From Dorea sp. AM10-31 (lineage in GTDB: Bacteria > Bacillota > Clostridia > Lachnospirales > Lachnospiraceae), in the NCBI RefSeq assembly GCF_003435815.1, contig NZ_QTUV01000003.1, positions 189,297 through 253,296 on the forward strand: DNA of 64,000 bases, in the 5' to 3' direction. Below, one piece after another: positions 1 to 8,798 of the stretch. Under the pieces are notes generated by a model. That model was not told the origin of the DNA and ran no database searches. It worked only from the letters and a program-made list of their open reading frames with translations. The stretch's first letter is position 1. Each line of letters starts with the position of its first letter. A program made the position numbers and the translations under genes.

Positions 1-315
1 GTAAGGTTTCCAGATCGTACCAATTGTTCCAAGGAAATGATTGATACAGTAGAAGCACTTTATCGAAAGATCGCAGATCCACATACCGGGATCAGACGGA
101 TAGAGATCATTGCAAATAAGATAACACCAGAAGGCTATCAGCAATATACTCTTTTCCAGAATTCCATAAAAGCAGAAAAGGAAAGACATCTGCAGGAAGC
201 AGTATTACAGGTGAAAAAGCGTTATGGAAAAAATGCGATCATGCGGGGATCCAATCTGTTGGAATGTTCTACCTATCGGGAAAGAAATAATCAGGTTGGG
301 GGACATCGTGCGTAG
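1..315 (+). CDS. Y-family DNA polymerase (UmuC/DinB type), C-terminal part only
   Basis: The frame is open from the first base, so the gene begins outside the window; what remains is about 104 residues. The tail resembles the end of UmuC-like polymerases carried by Firmicutes mobile elements: a basic helix with LQEAVLQVKKRYGKNAI, then a RNNQVGGHRA ending. These enzymes do error-prone lesion bypass, and here the conserved catalytic part is not visible. The YolD-like gene follows after 11 bases, the usual partner of such polymerases in Bacillus and Clostridia elements. Identification rests on the C-terminal pattern and this pairing. Confidence 0.75.
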   Translation, partial: VRFPDRTNCSKEMIDTVEALYRKIADPHTGIRRIEIIANKITPEGYQQYTLFQNSIKAEKERHLQEAVLQVKKRYGKNAIMRGSNLLECSTYRERNNQVGGHRA

Positions 316-326
316 GAGGTGAAAGT

Positions 327-743
327 ATGCTGGCAAAGGCTTATCAGAAATATTTATATATTCCGAGACCGGTTTCCAAAAGATATCCTATGGATGTGCA
401 GCACAGAGCGAAGCAATTTGCCCCCTTTGCAGCACTTCGGGGATTTGAGGAGATCGTTCGGAAACAGGAAGTTCTTTATGAACAAAGGAAGGTCTTATCC
501 GAAGAACAAAAATGTGGATTGGATAGGAAGCTACAGATGGTTTCTGTTGGAATGAAGATACAGGCAACCTATTTTAAAGAAAACCGGGAAATGAAACCGG
601 CAGGCCAGTATCATACGATTTGCGGAACCGTTGAATTTTTTGATCCATCCATTCATTTACGGATTGATGATACGATCATTTTGATCCAGGATCTTTGTGA
701 GTTATCCGGAGATATATTTGAAGAATTGGAATTACCTTGTTAA
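327..743 (+). CDS. YolD-like family protein
   Basis: A protein of 138 residues with the YolD-like signature near residues 27-42 (RAKQFAPFAALRGFEE). YolD-like proteins are thought to act like UmuD-type partners of Y-family polymerases; the exact biochemistry is not established. An AGGAGGTG ribosome site lies just before the ATG. The gene sits 11 bases after the polymerase tail, so the two are likely co-transcribed. Confidence 0.8.
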   Translation: MLAKAYQKYLYIPRPVSKRYPMDVQHRAKQFAPFAALRGFEEIVRKQEVLYEQRKVLSEEQKCGLDRKLQMVSVGMKIQATYFKENREMKPAGQYHTICGTVEFFDPSIHLRIDDTIILIQDLCELSGDIFEELELPC

Positions 744-973
744 ATACAATCGGCAGAAATTCTTAGTATCCTGGGTGAGTGGGAATCCGGAGAGAATAAG
801 GATGGATGCACCAGATCAACAAAGCAGATCTGGGATTTGATGATCATGCTGTTCGTGCAGCTTTGGCACTTACGGAATGGACAACATGATGCTCATAAGG
901 CGGATTTGATTTCCCTTTGATCCGTTGAGTAATAAAAATGGAATTTTTTATTATTGCTTAAAGGAGGAAGCCT
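744..973 (+). other. non-coding gap with a weak A/T stem-loop
   Basis: No convincing gene is present. An A/T-rich inverted repeat at 928-956 (AATAAAAA paired with TTTTTATT) could end the polymerase/YolD transcript, but an all-A/T stem is weak evidence. The ribosome site of the next gene (AAAGGAGG, about 960) closes the interval. Confidence 0.3.
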
Positions 974-1210
974 ATGGGATCAGATGCTATCAGATGGCAT
1001 GTACATTGCTCTGTATGCGGAGCATTTATTGAAAAAAGCGCACATTGCGATTCAGAAGTAGAGTGCAAGAAATGTAGAAGCACTTTGGAGATTTTAGTAA
1101 AAGATGATATTGTTTCAGTACGGCCTTTGCACATCAAAGACGAAAAACTGAAAGAAAGAATGCGGGTATATTCTCAAAAAATGATGAATTCCCGAAAGGA
1201 AACTAAATAA
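974..1210 (+). CDS. small zinc-ribbon protein
   Basis: A 78-residue protein with two CxxC knuckles (Cys-Ser-Val-Cys near residues 13-16 and Cys-Lys-Lys-Cys near 31-34), so probably one zinc ribbon, followed by a basic C-terminal tail. It has a strong AAAGGAGG site. I do not recognise a named family or function. Small zinc ribbons of this kind are common in ICEs of Clostridia. Confidence 0.6.
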   Translation: MGSDAIRWHVHCSVCGAFIEKSAHCDSEVECKKCRSTLEILVKDDIVSVRPLHIKDEKLKERMRVYSQKMMNSRKETK

Positions 1211-1314
1211 AATGAGCTATTAGAATAAGCGGTGGATTTGGCTGGAACCATCAAGGCTGCACCTGATAGCAAGAGTTTGTCAAGGAGCTGAACCTGACTG
1301 GAATCATGAAGAGC

Positions 1315-1395
1315 CCGGCAAAACATTTGCAGATACAATGCAGGATGATATTTCATTCTGTGTCTGTGGAAGCATTTGTTTTGCCGGCTTTTTTT
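1315..1395 (+). terminator. long-armed terminator-like stem-loop
   Basis: CCGGCAAAACATTTGC at 1315-1330 pairs with GCATTTGTTTTGCCGG at 1372-1387, and a run of T follows at 1389-1395. The loop of about 40 bases is long for a simple terminator, so this may be an attenuator or a structured RNA upstream of the sigma-like gene. Nothing coding is visible between 1211 and 1640. Confidence 0.6.
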
Positions 1396-1432
1396 GTTTT
1401 CTCAAAAATTTTAAAAAAAGTTGAGTTTTTAA

Positions 1433-1467
1433 CCTGTAAAACAGGGCTTTTTCCTTTCTATATATAG
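1433..1467 (+). promoter_or_regulatory. 35-nt recurrent ICE motif, copy 1
   Basis: CCTGTAAAACAGG followed by GCTTTTTCCTTTC and TATATATAG. It aligns without gaps to copies at 2303, 18981 and 45006. Here the first half is also a small perfect hairpin (CCTGT-AAA-ACAGG). It lies about 190 bases upstream of the sigma-like gene. Promoter or RNA element; undecided. Confidence 0.5.
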
Positions 1468-1570
1468 AGGGCAAAGTTTCGTGTGCAAAAATCAGAGAGG
1501 ATACGGAATTTTGTATGATATAGCCGAAGGAGGTAATTACATAGGAGCTGCGGACTCCCGTTCAAAAAAA

Positions 1571-1628
1571 ACGGGTGAGTTCGTGGCTAATTGTGATGAG
1601 TTTTTTATAGAGTTCATGGATCACCCGT
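1571..1628 (+). promoter_or_regulatory. structured leader before the sigma-like gene
   Basis: ACGGGTGA at 1571-1578 pairs with TCACCCGT at 1621-1628, enclosing two related segments (GAGTTCGTGG and GAGTTCATGG). The right arm ends 27 bases before the start codon, so folding could influence translation. No riboswitch class is recognised. Confidence 0.4.
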
Positions 1629-1654
1629 AGCCGTAAGGCAGAAAGGTGGTCCAT

Positions 1655-2275
1655 ATGTTGACATTAAAAGAATTAAAGAAAGTAGTAAAAGTGGCAGGTA
1701 TGACAAAGAGAGTCCCTTCTGAAAAGGCGTTAGAAAAAGAAGAGATTGTAGTAAAGGAAATTCTGAGTGGGGAATGTGATATTACCGTTTACGCAAATGG
1801 GTATGTGTTATACAGGGAAAACGGAAAGAAAACCATCTTTCCACTCCATTCCTGTAAAGATTATCAATACATGGATGTGAAGGAAGATCGAAGTATTATG
1901 AACGAAGAATTTTTTGACAACGAAAATTGGTACATTCGTTTGTTAATGGAAGCAACGGATCGTATGGAAATAAATCAGACTAAGGTGGCATCAAACCATA
2001 GGATCATTTCTTATAGCGATTTTGTGGATGACAGAACCATATTGGTAGATCCATCTTCGGATATTCTCGACCAGTATATTGAAAAAGAGATGCTTCATGA
2101 TCTTTTAGATTGTCTGACTGCCAGACAGAAAGAAATCATCCAATTATTTTACTTTGAAGAAATGAATCAAAACAAGATTGCGGACTATCTTGGAATCAGA
2201 CAGCAGAGTGTTTGTGAAATGATAAAAAGAGCACTTTCTGTTATGAAAAAACATGCAGATAAAGAAGAAAATTAA
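1655..2275 (+). CDS. sigma-70 region 4-type DNA-binding protein of the ICE
   Basis: About 206 residues from the ATG at 1655, preceded by AAAGGTGG; a GTG at 1646 is the alternative start. The last 60 residues are a classic sigma region 4: LTARQKEIIQLFYF, then a helix-turn-helix with IADYLGIRQQSVCEMIKRAL. The N-terminal 90 residues look like a small beta domain and no region 2 is visible. It may therefore be a sigma-like transcription activator rather than a full sigma factor. ICEs of this group often carry such a regulator for transfer genes. A recurrent 35-nt motif lies on both sides of the gene. Confidence 0.75.
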   Translation: MLTLKELKKVVKVAGMTKRVPSEKALEKEEIVVKEILSGECDITVYANGYVLYRENGKKTIFPLHSCKDYQYMDVKEDRSIMNEEFFDNENWYIRLLMEATDRMEINQTKVASNHRIISYSDFVDDRTILVDPSSDILDQYIEKEMLHDLLDCLTARQKEIIQLFYFEEMNQNKIADYLGIRQQSVCEMIKRALSVMKKHADKEEN

Positions 2276-2302
2276 AAAAAATCAAAAAAATTTAAAAAGC
2301 AC

Positions 2303-2337
2303 CCTGTAAAACAGGCCGTTTTCCTTTCGTTATATGA
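2303..2337 (+). promoter_or_regulatory. 35-nt recurrent ICE motif, copy 2
   Basis: CCTGTAAAACAGG, then CCGTTTTCCTTTC and GTTATATGA, starting 27 bases after the sigma-like gene stops and about 410 bases before the adhesin gene. It has the same length and internal spacing as the copies at 1433, 18981 and 45006. Confidence 0.5.
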
Positions 2338-2555
2338 AGACGTTTGTAAGAAACACTTCATGTACCTTGAAAAGAGAATAGCCTGCCCGGAGTGATACCT
2401 GCCTTGAATGTGCATTGTGCGTGTCCTGACAGAGAAAACGTTTTGGAGATATGGACTCTAAAACAGGAACGGATCCGGGGAAGAGAACAGGAAAACGCTT
2501 AAATCTTAAATAAAAAATAATTGTCTGAATCAAAATGAGGATGACAGTAGAAATC

Positions 2556-2644
2556 ATATGGCGGTGTTTGTTTGAAAAAGCAGATACCGCCATATATTTG
2601 TGCTGTTATCTCAGCAAAGTGCTGACTGTCCCAAATAGCACAAA
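2556..2644 (+). other. structured untranslated region before the adhesin gene
   Basis: The 469-base gap between the sigma-like gene and the adhesin shows no plausible plus-strand gene. It has two inverted repeats: ATATGGCGGT (2556-2565) with ACCGCCATAT (2586-2595), and TTTGTGCT (2597-2604) with AGCACAAA (2637-2644). Neither is followed by a T-run, so they look like leader structure or protein-binding sites rather than terminators. Confidence 0.4.
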
Positions 2645-2744
2645 ACCAGGAAAGGAGGGGATTATTTTCAGGAAAGAATGATGGAAAACGATGAACAAGT
2701 ATAACGGATAAATAAGATTCAGAAGAAAGGAAGGATTTAAGAAC

Positions 2745-5700
2745 ATGAAAGTGAAACAAAAAGCAAAGCGGGTTGTATCCGGATTGCTGACAGCGGTCAC
2801 TCTTTTATCTACGGTGTTATCACCAATCAGCAGTTATGCTGCGGAGCTTCCCAAAGAAAGAAAACTGCCTCTTTTGGAAGAGGTACAAAGCCAGTTAGAT
2901 GAAGATGAGATTGTTCTGGCAAAGGATCATCAGGTGGAAGTGGGAACAAATTTTGATGTAAAAACAGATTTTACAGGGTTAGAGATCAAGGATGCGGCAA
3001 AGGTAAAGATTACTTTTGAAGAAGCAAAGAATGAGCAGGGAGAGGATTTTACAACATCCCATGCAGATACCTATAAAACTGTTTATCAGGTAGAAACGGT
3101 CAATCAGGAACATCCGAATTATCAGATCAGCAGAAATGTGGTCGTAAAGGAAATAGAAAAAGAGAGTGAAAGTCCTTCAGCAGATGCAGAGCAACCCGAA
3201 ACAAAAGAGACGGAAGAAGATGAGGAGGATTCAGAGAAGCCGTCAGAAATCCCAACAGAGACACCGGATGTATCAGAAGGAAATGCTGCTTTTGATGCTT
3301 TGGTAGAACAGATGACAGAACAGGATACCTTTGATGAAGGATCGGGATTAGCATTACATGATGTAATGGAACAGGCTGCAAATCAGGGAGTGGATTTTGA
3401 GGCTATGGAAACCGGAGAAGTTGCGACTTTTTCAGCAATAGCAGCCAGAGATGCAAGTGTAGGATCTCAGCAGGTAACTATTGAAAAAGGTCCAATATAT
3501 CGATATGCAGACTATGGGCTTGGAACATATCTTACAGAGCCGTATTATATTTCTTATGGAAGTGTAAGAGCAACGGCTTATTGTATCCAGCCGGCAAAGC
3601 CAGGTCCGGGTTCCGGTACCTATACCATCACAAAGCTGGCTGATAATCAGGCTCTTGCAAAGGTCTGTTATTACGGTACCGATGCGGCAGGTGAAGAAAG
3701 TTATTTTGCGAACAAGCACAGTGATTTTTCAGCAGGAAAGAGATTTATCCTTGTCCATATGGCGGCTGCTTATGCTTATGGCAGTAGTGATGCGTTCTAT
3801 GGAACCAATGCAACAGGACAGGAACTAGCAATGGATATTTACAATTATTGTGTAAAGAAGCCTGAGATACCGGATGTATCCATGTCATTTTCCGATGCCA
3901 ATGTAAAGGCTTATGTAGAAGGAAATACACAGCGTACAAAGGAAATCACATTCCATGCGGCAGGACAGCAGAGTGTGACGATCAGCCTTCCATCCGGCGT
4001 GCGTTTTCACAACGTGAGTACAGGAAGTACAAGTACACCGGGAGCAAAGGTAACGGTCAAGGGAGGTACAAAGTTTTATCTTTCTGCACCTCTGACACAG
4101 GCAGAAGATACCGCAGAAGTATTTGCTACAACCATGGCAGGTGGATTAAAGAAAGATTATTCTGCGTATAAACTGACAACGAATTCCAGTACTCAAGATC
4201 TTGCCTTTATTTTTGGAGAAGGTGTGGAAACAACAAATAAAGTAAGTCTGAATGTTACATGGACAAAACAGGCAGAAATTGCGATTGTAAAAAATGATAA
4301 AGACACCGGAAACCATCTGGCAGGAGCAATCTATGGTGTTTACCGTGATAAGGAATGCTCAGATTTAATCACACAGATGCCAGCAACAGACAGCAAAGGT
4401 GCTTCTAAAGTAACAGTCGAAAAAACACAGGAGATTGTGTATGTAAAAGAGATCCAGCCACCGGCAAATTATCAGGCAGATCCAACTGTTTATCCGGTAG
4501 ATGTCAATATCGGTAAAACAAGTACAAAGAATGTTCTGAATGAACGTACTTATGCAAAGATCCATCTGATCAAAGAAGATGCGCAAACAGGAGCAAATCC
4601 ACAAGGAGATGCGACTTTAGAAGGTGCGGTGTATGGCCTCTATGCGAGAGAAAACATTGTACATCCAGATGGAACAACAGGAATTGTACATAAAGCCGGT
4701 GATCTTGTATCTACCTTAAAAGTAGATCAGAAAGGAGATGCTGTGGTAAAAGACCTGTATCTTGGAAAATATTTTGTAAAAGAGATCCAGGCGCCGGAAG
4801 GATATCTGTTAGACGAGACAGAGCATGATGTGAAATGTTCTTATGAAGGTGGCACAGTCCCAATGATAGAACGTACTGTGAAATCAACAGAACTTGTTAT
4901 GAAACAGCCGTTCCAGATCATAAAAGCTGCGAACAATGGGCAAACGGATGCAGATCTGTTAAAAGGGGCAGGTTTCAGCGCTTACTTAAAGAGCAGCCTG
5001 GAGAAAAAAGAAGATGGAAGTAATGATTTTTCCCATGCAGAGCCAGTCATCCTTACAGCAGATGGTAAAACGGAAATGTTCACAGATGAGAAAGGGTATG
5101 CGTGCAGTATTCCGCTTCCATATGGAACGTATATTGTACGAGAAACAACCACACCTCATAATTATAAACCGGTAGAGGATTTTGAGATTACCATCCGTGA
5201 AAACAATCCAAACAAACCACAGGTTTGGAAGGTACTGTTGGACAAAGAATTTTCCGCAAAGTTAAAGATCATCAAAAAAGATGATGAAACAAAGAAACCG
5301 GTATTAGTAGCCGGCACAGAATTCAAAATTTATGATCTGGATCATAAGAAATATGTGGAACAGGTAACAACCTATCCTACGGTCACAGTCCATAAATCTT
5401 TCTTTACGGACAGCCAGGGATACCTGATCTTGCCGAAAAACTTAGAGATCGGGCACTATCGTATTGAAGAAGTGACAGCACCGGATGGATATGTTGTGAA
5501 CAAAAACTATGTAGAGATCACCGTGGATTCGGATACTGCCTATGAAGTAGATGGGGTAAGTGGAGACGTGATCATTGAAGTTTCCTATGAAGATCAGCCG
5601 GTAAAGGGAAATCTTGTTGTGTATAAGAAAGGCGAGATGATTTCCGGTTTTGAGAAAGACTTTATCTATAAGGAACAGTATCTTTCCGGGGCGGAATTTG

Positions 5701-7973
5701 AAGTGCGTGCGGCAGAGGATATCTGCACTCCGGATCATCAGAAAGATGCAGATGGAAACCGTATCGTACTTTATGCAAAGGATACGCTTGTGACAACGAT
5801 CACAACGGGAGAGAGTGGAAAAGCTGTAGCAAAGGATCTGCCGCTTGGAAGATACTATGTAGTGGAAACAAAGGCGCCGGAAGGATTTGTATTAAATCCG
5901 GAGCCGGTAAAGGTTACATTAACTTATCAGGATCAGGATACACCGATCGTGGAAGCAGAAGCAATCGTAGGAAATGACAGACAGAAAGTCGCTATTTCCG
6001 TAGAAAAACAGGATGCAGAAAATGGACGGGTATTATCCGGGGCTGTGTTTGGCATCTATAACAAGAAAGATATCCAGGCAAATGGAAAAGTTCTTGTGAA
6101 AGCAGATACCTTATTACAGGAAATGACATCCGATGAGAACGGTATGGCAACATGCACCCTGGATCTTCCATTTGGAGAATACTATGTAAAAGAATTAAAA
6201 GCGCCGGAAGGTTTTGTTTCTTCGGATGAGGTTCTGGAATTTGTTGCAGAGTATCAGGGACAGGAGACAAAGATTGTTTCCTTACAGGCCGTAAAGAAGA
6301 ATGAACCGACTACAGCAGAGTTCACAAAGTCTGATCTGACCACAGGCGTAGAGCTGGAGGGCGCAAGATTGAAGGTCATGGATAAAGATGGAAATGTGAT
6401 CGATGAATGGACATCTGAAAAGGATAAGCCACATGTGATCAAGCGTCTGGTTGTCGGAGAAACCTATACCCTTCATGAAGAGTTTGCTCCATACGGTTAT
6501 CTGAAAGCAACGGATGTGACATTTACGGTCAAAGATACTGCCGAAGTACAGAAAGTGGAAATGAAGGATGAAGTTCCAAAAGGGCTTCTGATCATCAACA
6601 AAAAGGGAGAATTTTTAGAGAAGATCACTCTTCTGGATAATGTGAAAGGAACGGTAGAACATTTCTTTGAATATATCACAGGAAACTTAAGTGAAGTCAC
6701 CTTTGAAGTCTATGCTGCAGAAGATATCAAGGCTGCAGATGGCATAAGTGCAGACCATTATAAGAAAGATGAGCTGGTAGGCACGGTCACAACCGATGAG
6801 AAGGGAATCGCAAAAATGGAAGACCTTCCGGTAGGAAAATATTATGTGAAGGAAGTGAAAACGGCACATGGTTTTGTACTGGATGGAGAGCCTAGATTTG
6901 TGGATCTGACCTATCGTGACCAGGATACACCGGTGGTTACTTTTGATGAAGAATGGCAGAACAACCGGCAGAAGATAAAAGTAACGATCCTTAAAAAAGA
7001 AAAGGAAACAGAACGTATGCTGGAAGGTGCGATCTTCGGCTTATTTACAAAAGAAGATATCAAAGGCAGAGATGGAAAAGTCCTGATGGAAGCCGGAACG
7101 TTGATCGAGCAGAAAACAACGGATGAAAATGGACAGATTCTTTTCAAAGCAGATCTTCCAGTGGATGGGACCTATATCGTAAAAGAAATCTATGCACCGG
7201 ATGGTTTTGTGACATCGAATGAAGAAAAGGAATTCACTTTTGAGTATGGAAAACCAGAAGAAGCTGAGGTTTCCTATGAGTTTGTTTTTGAAAATGAGCC
7301 GACAACGGTAGAACTTACGAAAACAGACCTTACCACAGGGAAAGAACTTCCGGGAGCGCATCTGAAGGTGACAGATGAAGATGGAAATGTAATCGAGGAG
7401 TGGGTATCTACAGAGAAAGCCCATGTGATCAAGGAACTGACAGTTGGAAAATCCTATACGATGACAGAAACAAAACCGGCAGATGGATATGTAACTGCTG
7501 AGAGCATTACCTTTACAGTAGAAAATACTGCAGAAATCCAGAAACAGGAGATGAAAGATGATGTGACAAAGGTGTTGATCTCGAAACAGGATATCGCAGG
7601 AAAAGAGCTTCCAGGTGCAAAGCTTACGATCTTAGATGAAGATGGAAAAGTGGTAGAAAGCTGGACATCTACAGAAGAGGCACATTATATAGAGATGCTT
7701 CCGATCGGAAAGTACACGCTCAGGGAAGAAACGGCACCGGAAGGTTATCTGGTTGCAAAGGATGTGGAATTTGAAGTAAAAGATACCGCCGAAGTGCAGA
7801 AGGTTGTTATGGTTGATGAGGAAAAACCAAAAGAAAGCACTCCGGAAGGTGGAAAACCTTCTAAAGATGCACCGAAGACTGGGGATAACACCAACTTGCT
7901 GTTATGGCTGCTCGTGCTTGGAATGAGTTTAAGTGGAGTGGTAGTCCTTGGAAGAAAAATAAAGAAGAAATAA
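2745..7973 (+). CDS. giant SpaA/Cna-B surface adhesin with thioester domain and sortase signal
   Basis: A 1742-residue secreted wall protein. Residues 1-32 are a signal peptide (basic start, hydrophobic core, cleavage near SYAAE). An acidic linker covers about 135-175. A Cys-Ile-Gln at 280-282 inside YCIQP matches the thioester domain of Gram-positive adhesins, which can bind host surfaces covalently. From about residue 505 onward at least eleven Cna-B/SpaA repeats can be counted by their E-box motifs (VKEIQAPEGY type), which usually form isopeptide bonds. The C-terminus has a sortase motif APKTG, a membrane helix and a KIKKK tail. It probably aids donor-recipient contact or host attachment. 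A three-domain block is duplicated in the second half. Confidence 0.93.
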   Translation: MKVKQKAKRVVSGLLTAVTLLSTVLSPISSYAAELPKERKLPLLEEVQSQLDEDEIVLAKDHQVEVGTNFDVKTDFTGLEIKDAAKVKITFEEAKNEQGEDFTTSHADTYKTVYQVETVNQEHPNYQISRNVVVKEIEKESESPSADAEQPETKETEEDEEDSEKPSEIPTETPDVSEGNAAFDALVEQMTEQDTFDEGSGLALHDVMEQAANQGVDFEAMETGEVATFSAIAARDASVGSQQVTIEKGPIYRYADYGLGTYLTEPYYISYGSVRATAYCIQPAKPGPGSGTYTITKLADNQALAKVCYYGTDAAGEESYFANKHSDFSAGKRFILVHMAAAYAYGSSDAFYGTNATGQELAMDIYNYCVKKPEIPDVSMSFSDANVKAYVEGNTQRTKEITFHAAGQQSVTISLPSGVRFHNVSTGSTSTPGAKVTVKGGTKFYLSAPLTQAEDTAEVFATTMAGGLKKDYSAYKLTTNSSTQDLAFIFGEGVETTNKVSLNVTWTKQAEIAIVKNDKDTGNHLAGAIYGVYRDKECSDLITQMPATDSKGASKVTVEKTQEIVYVKEIQPPANYQADPTVYPVDVNIGKTSTKNVLNERTYAKIHLIKEDAQTGANPQGDATLEGAVYGLYARENIVHPDGTTGIVHKAGDLVSTLKVDQKGDAVVKDLYLGKYFVKEIQAPEGYLLDETEHDVKCSYEGGTVPMIERTVKSTELVMKQPFQIIKAANNGQTDADLLKGAGFSAYLKSSLEKKEDGSNDFSHAEPVILTADGKTEMFTDEKGYACSIPLPYGTYIVRETTTPHNYKPVEDFEITIRENNPNKPQVWKVLLDKEFSAKLKIIKKDDETKKPVLVAGTEFKIYDLDHKKYVEQVTTYPTVTVHKSFFTDSQGYLILPKNLEIGHYRIEEVTAPDGYVVNKNYVEITVDSDTAYEVDGVSGDVIIEVSYEDQPVKGNLVVYKKGEMISGFEKDFIYKEQYLSGAEFEVRAAEDICTPDHQKDADGNRIVLYAKDTLVTTITTGESGKAVAKDLPLGRYYVVETKAPEGFVLNPEPVKVTLTYQDQDTPIVEAEAIVGNDRQKVAISVEKQDAENGRVLSGAVFGIYNKKDIQANGKVLVKADTLLQEMTSDENGMATCTLDLPFGEYYVKELKAPEGFVSSDEVLEFVAEYQGQETKIVSLQAVKKNEPTTAEFTKSDLTTGVELEGARLKVMDKDGNVIDEWTSEKDKPHVIKRLVVGETYTLHEEFAPYGYLKATDVTFTVKDTAEVQKVEMKDEVPKGLLIINKKGEFLEKITLLDNVKGTVEHFFEYITGNLSEVTFEVYAAEDIKAADGISADHYKKDELVGTVTTDEKGIAKMEDLPVGKYYVKEVKTAHGFVLDGEPRFVDLTYRDQDTPVVTFDEEWQNNRQKIKVTILKKEKETERMLEGAIFGLFTKEDIKGRDGKVLMEAGTLIEQKTTDENGQILFKADLPVDGTYIVKEIYAPDGFVTSNEEKEFTFEYGKPEEAEVSYEFVFENEPTTVELTKTDLTTGKELPGAHLKVTDEDGNVIEEWVSTEKAHVIKELTVGKSYTMTETKPADGYVTAESITFTVENTAEIQKQEMKDDVTKVLISKQDIAGKELPGAKLTILDEDGKVVESWTSTEEAHYIEMLPIGKYTLREETAPEGYLVAKDVEFEVKDTAEVQKVVMVDEEKPKESTPEGGKPSKDAPKTGDNTNLLLWLLVLGMSLSGVVVLGRKIKKK

Positions 7974-7981
7974 TGTAAGGG

Positions 7982-8024
7982 AAAGCGTTCATGGAAACCT
8001 GAGGGAATCTGTGAACGCTTTTTT
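7982..8024 (+). terminator. rho-independent terminator after the adhesin
   Basis: AAAGCGTTCA pairs with TGAACGCTT and runs into six T. It lies 9 bases after the adhesin stop and just before the next ribosome site, separating the adhesin from the transfer operon at least partly. Confidence 0.85.
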
Positions 8025-8036
8025 GTAAGGAGGAAC

Positions 8037-8234
8037 ATGAGGATGGACAGGAGAAGAGACAAGAACCTGATCGTGGAACCAAATGCAGCAATGCCGGGGA
8101 GAAAATACAGTGAAGAAAAACCCTGGTCTTGTAAATATTGTTATTGGTGGGAAGGAAGAAAAAAGGGATGCATTGAGAAGCAGTGCTATTATTTGCTTCC
8201 CACAAAGGATCAAGGAAAGAAAGGAAGTGGTTAA
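8037..8234 (+). CDS. small cysteine-rich ICE protein
   Basis: A 65-residue protein with four closely spaced cysteines (CKYC, then GC and QC) and aromatic residues between them, suggesting a metal-bound knuckle. AAGGAGG precedes the ATG. The next gene begins directly after its stop. No function is recognised; it heads the PcfB-VirD4 transcription unit. Confidence 0.6.
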   Translation: MRMDRRRDKNLIVEPNAAMPGRKYSEEKPWSCKYCYWWEGRKKGCIEKQCYYLLPTKDQGKKGSG

Positions 8235-8798
8235 TTGCAGGATGAAGTGAATGAAAAAATCATAGCTCTGTGTGTCCAGACAACCCGGATGAGTACCGGT
8301 GTGTTAAAGGCATCTATGAGAAAATTTCTGGATGGAATGAACAGACAGAAACAGAAGCGAGTACAGGTAAAACAGGCTGTCAAAACGGGGAAAGCACAGG
8401 AAAAGGGCAGAGAAAAAGAAAGAAAACGACAGGAGATGAAAAAGCCTCATGGAAAGCAGACGATAAAGCAACTGATCGCACAGGGAGCACAGCTTACAAA
8501 TATCCAGATTACAGATCAAAATATCAAGTCTTTTGACCGGGTAGCCCGAAAATATGGGATTGATTATAGTCTGAAAAAGGATTCCCGTGTGGAACCGCCG
8601 TTGTATCTGGTATTTTTTAAATCGAAAGATGTGGATGTGATGACGGCTGCTTTTAAAGAATATGCAGGTATAGAGCTGGATCAGTCTAAAAAGAAAAAAC
8701 CTTCTGTCCGAAAGAAACTACAGAAGACAAAGGAGAGAAAAGCAAAACAACGTCAGAGAGTAAAAACAAGACAGAAAGTCAGAGGACAGGAACGATGA
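8235..8798 (+). CDS. PcfB/DUF3801 family conjugation protein
   Basis: A 187-residue, very basic protein. The segment from about 72 to 160 contains the PcfB-like core (IQITDQNIKSFDRVARKYGI, then PPLYLVFFKSKDVDVM). The start is a TTG with AAAGGAAGTGG upstream. Its stop overlaps the start of virD4. PcfB-type proteins accompany the coupling ATPase in Gram-positive conjugation systems and are thought to take part in relaxosome docking. Confidence 0.75.
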   Translation: MQDEVNEKIIALCVQTTRMSTGVLKASMRKFLDGMNRQKQKRVQVKQAVKTGKAQEKGREKERKRQEMKKPHGKQTIKQLIAQGAQLTNIQITDQNIKSFDRVARKYGIDYSLKKDSRVEPPLYLVFFKSKDVDVMTAAFKEYAGIELDQSKKKKPSVRKKLQKTKERKAKQRQRVKTRQKVRGQER

